Source of the DNA: Escherichia ruysiae
Lineage (GTDB): Bacteria; Pseudomonadota; Gammaproteobacteria; Enterobacterales; Enterobacteriaceae
Direction: 5' to 3'
Length of the DNA stretch: 64,000 nucleotides
Assembly (NCBI RefSeq): GCF_031323975.1
Contig: NZ_JAVIWS010000001.1
Span: 3,720,001 to 3,784,000 of the forward strand
Shown: positions 60,741 through 64,000 of the stretch, in pieces
Numbering within the stretch: position 1 is the first letter of the stretch
Layout: each line of letters starts with the position of its first letter
Made by a program: the position numbers and the translations under genes
Notes under the pieces: generated by a model
Database searches by the model: none
The model's input: the letters and a program-made list of their open reading frames with translations, nothing else
What the model was told of the DNA's origin: nothing

Positions 60741-61811
60741 ATGCGCGTTACCGATTTCTCCTTTGAATTGCCCGAATCCCTGATTGCCCACTATCCCATG
60801 CCTGAACGCAGTAGCTGTCGTTTACTGTCGCTGGACGGGCCAACGGGCGCGCTGACGCACGGTACTTTCACCGATTTACTCGATAAGCTCAACCCCGGCG
60901 ATCTTCTGGTTTTTAACAATACCCGCGTGATCCCGGCGCGCCTGTTTGGGCGTAAAGCCAGCGGTGGCAAGATTGAAGTGCTGGTTGAGCGGATGCTCGA
61001 CGACAAACGCATTCTTGCGCATATTCGCGCTTCGAAAGCACCAAAGCCGGGCGCTGAACTTCTGCTGGGCGATGACGAAAGCATTAAAGCAACAATGACA
61101 GCCCGCCACGGCGCATTGTTTGAAGTCGAATTTAATGATGAGCGTTCGGTGTTGGATATTCTCAACAGCATCGGTCATATGCCATTGCCGCCATACATCG
61201 ACCGTCCGGACGAAGATGCCGATCGCGAACTTTATCAAACGGTTTATAGCGAAAAACCGGGCGCGGTAGCCGCGCCGACCGCCGGACTGCATTTTGACGA
61301 ACCTTTGCTTGAAAAATTGCGTGCCAAAGGCGTGGAGATGGCATTTGTGACCTTGCACGTTGGCGCGGGTACTTTCCAGCCGGTGCGCGTCGACACTATT
61401 GAAGATCACATCATGCACTCGGAATACGCTGAAGTGCCGCAGGAGGTGGTTGATGCGGTGCTGGCAGCGAAAGCGCGCGGAAATCGGGTGATTGCGGTTG
61501 GCACAACCTCTGTACGCTCTCTGGAGAGCGCAGCGCAGGCGGCGAAAAACGATCTCATCGAACCGTTCTTTGACGATACCCAAATCTTTATCTATCCGGG
61601 CTTCCAGTACAAAGTGGTCGATGCGCTGGTGACTAACTTCCACCTGCCAGAGTCGACGCTGATTATGCTGGTTTCGGCATTTGCCGGTTATCAACACACG
61701 ATGAACGCCTATAAAGCGGCGGTAGAAGAGAAATATCGCTTTTTTAGTTACGGTGATGCGATGTTTATCACGTACAATCCGCAGGCAATTAATGAGCGCG
61801 TCGGGGAGTAA
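60741..61811 (+). CDS. queA: S-adenosylmethionine:tRNA ribosyltransferase-isomerase
   Basis: QueA converts tRNA-bound preQ1 to epoxyqueuosine using the ribosyl of SAM. It has 356 residues. It begins [19 protein letters not shown], with [34 protein letters not shown] and [17 protein letters not shown] conserved. ATG at 60741. The next gene tgt makes the substrate, so the operon order fits the pathway. Confidence 0.97.
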   Translation: MRVTDFSFELPESLIAHYPMPERSSCRLLSLDGPTGALTHGTFTDLLDKLNPGDLLVFNNTRVIPARLFGRKASGGKIEVLVERMLDDKRILAHIRASKAPKPGAELLLGDDESIKATMTARHGALFEVEFNDERSVLDILNSIGHMPLPPYIDRPDEDADRELYQTVYSEKPGAVAAPTAGLHFDEPLLEKLRAKGVEMAFVTLHVGAGTFQPVRVDTIEDHIMHSEYAEVPQEVVDAVLAAKARGNRVIAVGTTSVRSLESAAQAAKNDLIEPFFDDTQIFIYPGFQYKVVDALVTNFHLPESTLIMLVSAFAGYQHTMNAYKAAVEEKYRFFSYGDAMFITYNPQAINERVGE

Positions 61812-61850
61812 TTCTGCGGCGCTGGTTTAAACGTTGGACTGTTTTTCTGA

Positions 61851-62993
<1,143 letters not shown>

Positions 62994-63015
62994 TATTAAT
63001 AATGAGGGAAATTTA

Positions 63016-63348
63016 ATGAGCTTTTTTATTTCTGATGCGGTAGCGGCAACGGGTGCTCCGGCACAAGGTAGCCCGATGTCTTTGATTTTGATGCTGGTGG
63101 TATTCGGTCTGATTTTCTATTTCATGATCCTGCGCCCACAGCAGAAGCGCACCAAAGAACACAAAAAGCTGATGGACTCCATTGCTAAAGGTGATGAAGT
63201 TCTGACGAACGGTGGCCTGGTTGGTCGCGTAACCAAAGTAGCGGAAAACGGCTACATTGCTATCGCGCTGAATGACACCACTGAAGTAGTTATTAAACGT
63301 GACTTCGTAGCTGCCGTTCTGCCGAAAGGCACCATGAAGGCGCTGTAA
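63016..63348 (+). CDS. yajC: Sec translocon accessory subunit YajC
   Basis: YajC is a small inner-membrane protein that joins SecDF. It has 110 residues, one membrane helix (MSLILMLVVFGLIFYFMIL) followed by RPQQKRTKEHKK, and a cytosolic domain with GDEVLTNGGLVGRVTKVAENG. The start at 63016 follows TGAGGGAAATTTA; the in-frame start at 62986 overlaps the tgt end and is not used. Confidence 0.97.
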   Translation: MSFFISDAVAATGAPAQGSPMSLILMLVVFGLIFYFMILRPQQKRTKEHKKLMDSIAKGDEVLTNGGLVGRVTKVAENGYIAIALNDTTEVVIKRDFVAAVLPKGTMKAL

Positions 63349-63375
63349 TTCAAATTTTTCCCTAAGGGAATTGCC

Positions 63376-64000
63376 GTGTTAAACCGTTATCCTTTGTGGA
63401 AGTACGTCATGCTGATCGTGGTGATTGTCATCGGTCTGCTGTATGCGCTTCCCAACCTGTTTGGTGAGGATCCGGCTGTTCAGATCACTGGTGCGCGCGG
63501 AGTCGCCGCCAGTGAGCAAACGCTGATCCAGGTCCAGAAAACGTTACAAGAAGAAAAAATAACTGCTAAGTCTGTGGCACTGGAAGAGGGCGCTATTCTT
63601 GCGCGCTTCGACTCCACTGACACCCAACTGCGCGCTCGTGAAGCATTAATGGGCGTTATGGGTGACAAATACGTCGTGGCGCTTAACCTTGCCCCGGCAA
63701 CGCCGCGCTGGCTGGCAGCTATTCACGCTGAGCCGATGAAGCTCGGTCTTGACCTGCGTGGCGGCGTTCACTTCCTGATGGAAGTGGATATGGACACCGC
63801 GCTTGGCAAGCTCCAGGAACAAAATATCGATAGCCTGCGCAGCGACCTGCGTGAAAAAGGCATCCCATATACCACCGTTCGTAAAGAAAACAACTACGGC
63901 CTGAGCATCACCTTCCGTGACTCTAATGCGCGTGATGAAGCCATTGCGTATCTGAGCAAGCGTCATCCTGATCTGGTGATTAGCAGCCAGGGCAGCAACC
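63376..64000 (+). CDS. secD: Protein translocase subunit SecD, 3' end cut by window edge
   Basis: SecD with SecF drives late steps of secretion using the proton gradient. The start is GTG at 63376 (MLNRYPLWKYVMLIVV), preceded by CTAAGGGAATTGCC. The first 208 codons are seen: one membrane helix (VMLIVVIVIGLLYALPNLFG) and the beginning of the periplasmic P1 domain, with the conserved LGLDLRGGVHFLMEVD. The remaining two thirds lie beyond the window. Confidence 0.97.
   Translation, partial: MLNRYPLWKYVMLIVVIVIGLLYALPNLFGEDPAVQITGARGVAASEQTLIQVQKTLQEEKITAKSVALEEGAILARFDSTDTQLRAREALMGVMGDKYVVALNLAPATPRWLAAIHAEPMKLGLDLRGGVHFLMEVDMDTALGKLQEQNIDSLRSDLREKGIPYTTVRKENNYGLSITFRDSNARDEAIAYLSKRHPDLVISSQGSN

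Noticed and set aside
60876..61697. 273-residue antisense frame over queA
   Set aside because: It is a shadow frame rich in His, Arg and Phe with no signal or domain.

Overview
The window reads as chromosomal DNA of Escherichia coli. Gene order and protein sequences follow the K-12 segment from prpD to secD almost gene for gene, with scattered residue changes throughout. I identified this from remembered K-12 sequences, not a search. There are no rRNA or tRNA genes, CRISPR arrays, prophages or insertion sequences. The two IS-disrupted loci of K-12, yaiX and yaiT, are intact here. The mhp phenylpropionate cluster and frmB, which K-12 carries between lacI and frmA, are absent. The strain is therefore not K-12-like at this point; its phylogroup cannot be fixed from this window.

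Layout. 1-6.1 kb: end of the propionate operon (prpD partial, prpE) and the cytosine operon codBA. 6.2-9.6 kb: cyanate regulon cynR/cynTSX. 9.7-16 kb: lacA-lacY-lacZ and lacI on the minus strand with O1, O2, O3, CRP site and promoters. lacY carries a one-base deletion near codon 27, and the lacI promoter lies in the 3' end of an AraC-family regulator remnant. 16-18.2 kb: yaiL and frmRA. 18.4-21.6 kb: the four-gene yaiS-yaiP-yaiX-yaiO operon (deacetylase, glycosyltransferase, hexapeptide transferase, outer-membrane barrel), the best candidate for a little-described system. 22.2-25.6 kb: taurine operon tauABCD. 25.8-30.3 kb: hemB and the intact autotransporter gene yaiT.

30.3-37 kb: iprA, ampH, sbmA-yaiW, yaiY, yaiZ, ddlA (envelope and peptide functions). 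37.4-41 kb: iraP, phoA-psiF, dgcC, linking sigma-S stability, phosphate starvation and cyclic-di-GMP. 40.9-44.5 kb: proC, yaiI, aroL-yaiA-aroM, ppnP. 44.8-52.7 kb: rdgC, mak, araJ and the sbcDC nuclease operon. 52.9-54.9 kb: phoBR, whose Pho box resembles that of phoA. 55.3-60.6 kb: brnQ, proY, malZ, acpH. 60.7-64 kb: queA-tgt-yajC-secD, running off the right edge.

Most of the window is ordinary core genome. The points of interest are the lacY frameshift, the rearranged lacI-yaiL-frmA junction, the intact yaiSPXO operon, the intact YaiT autotransporter, and a 51-bp tandem repeat after tauD.
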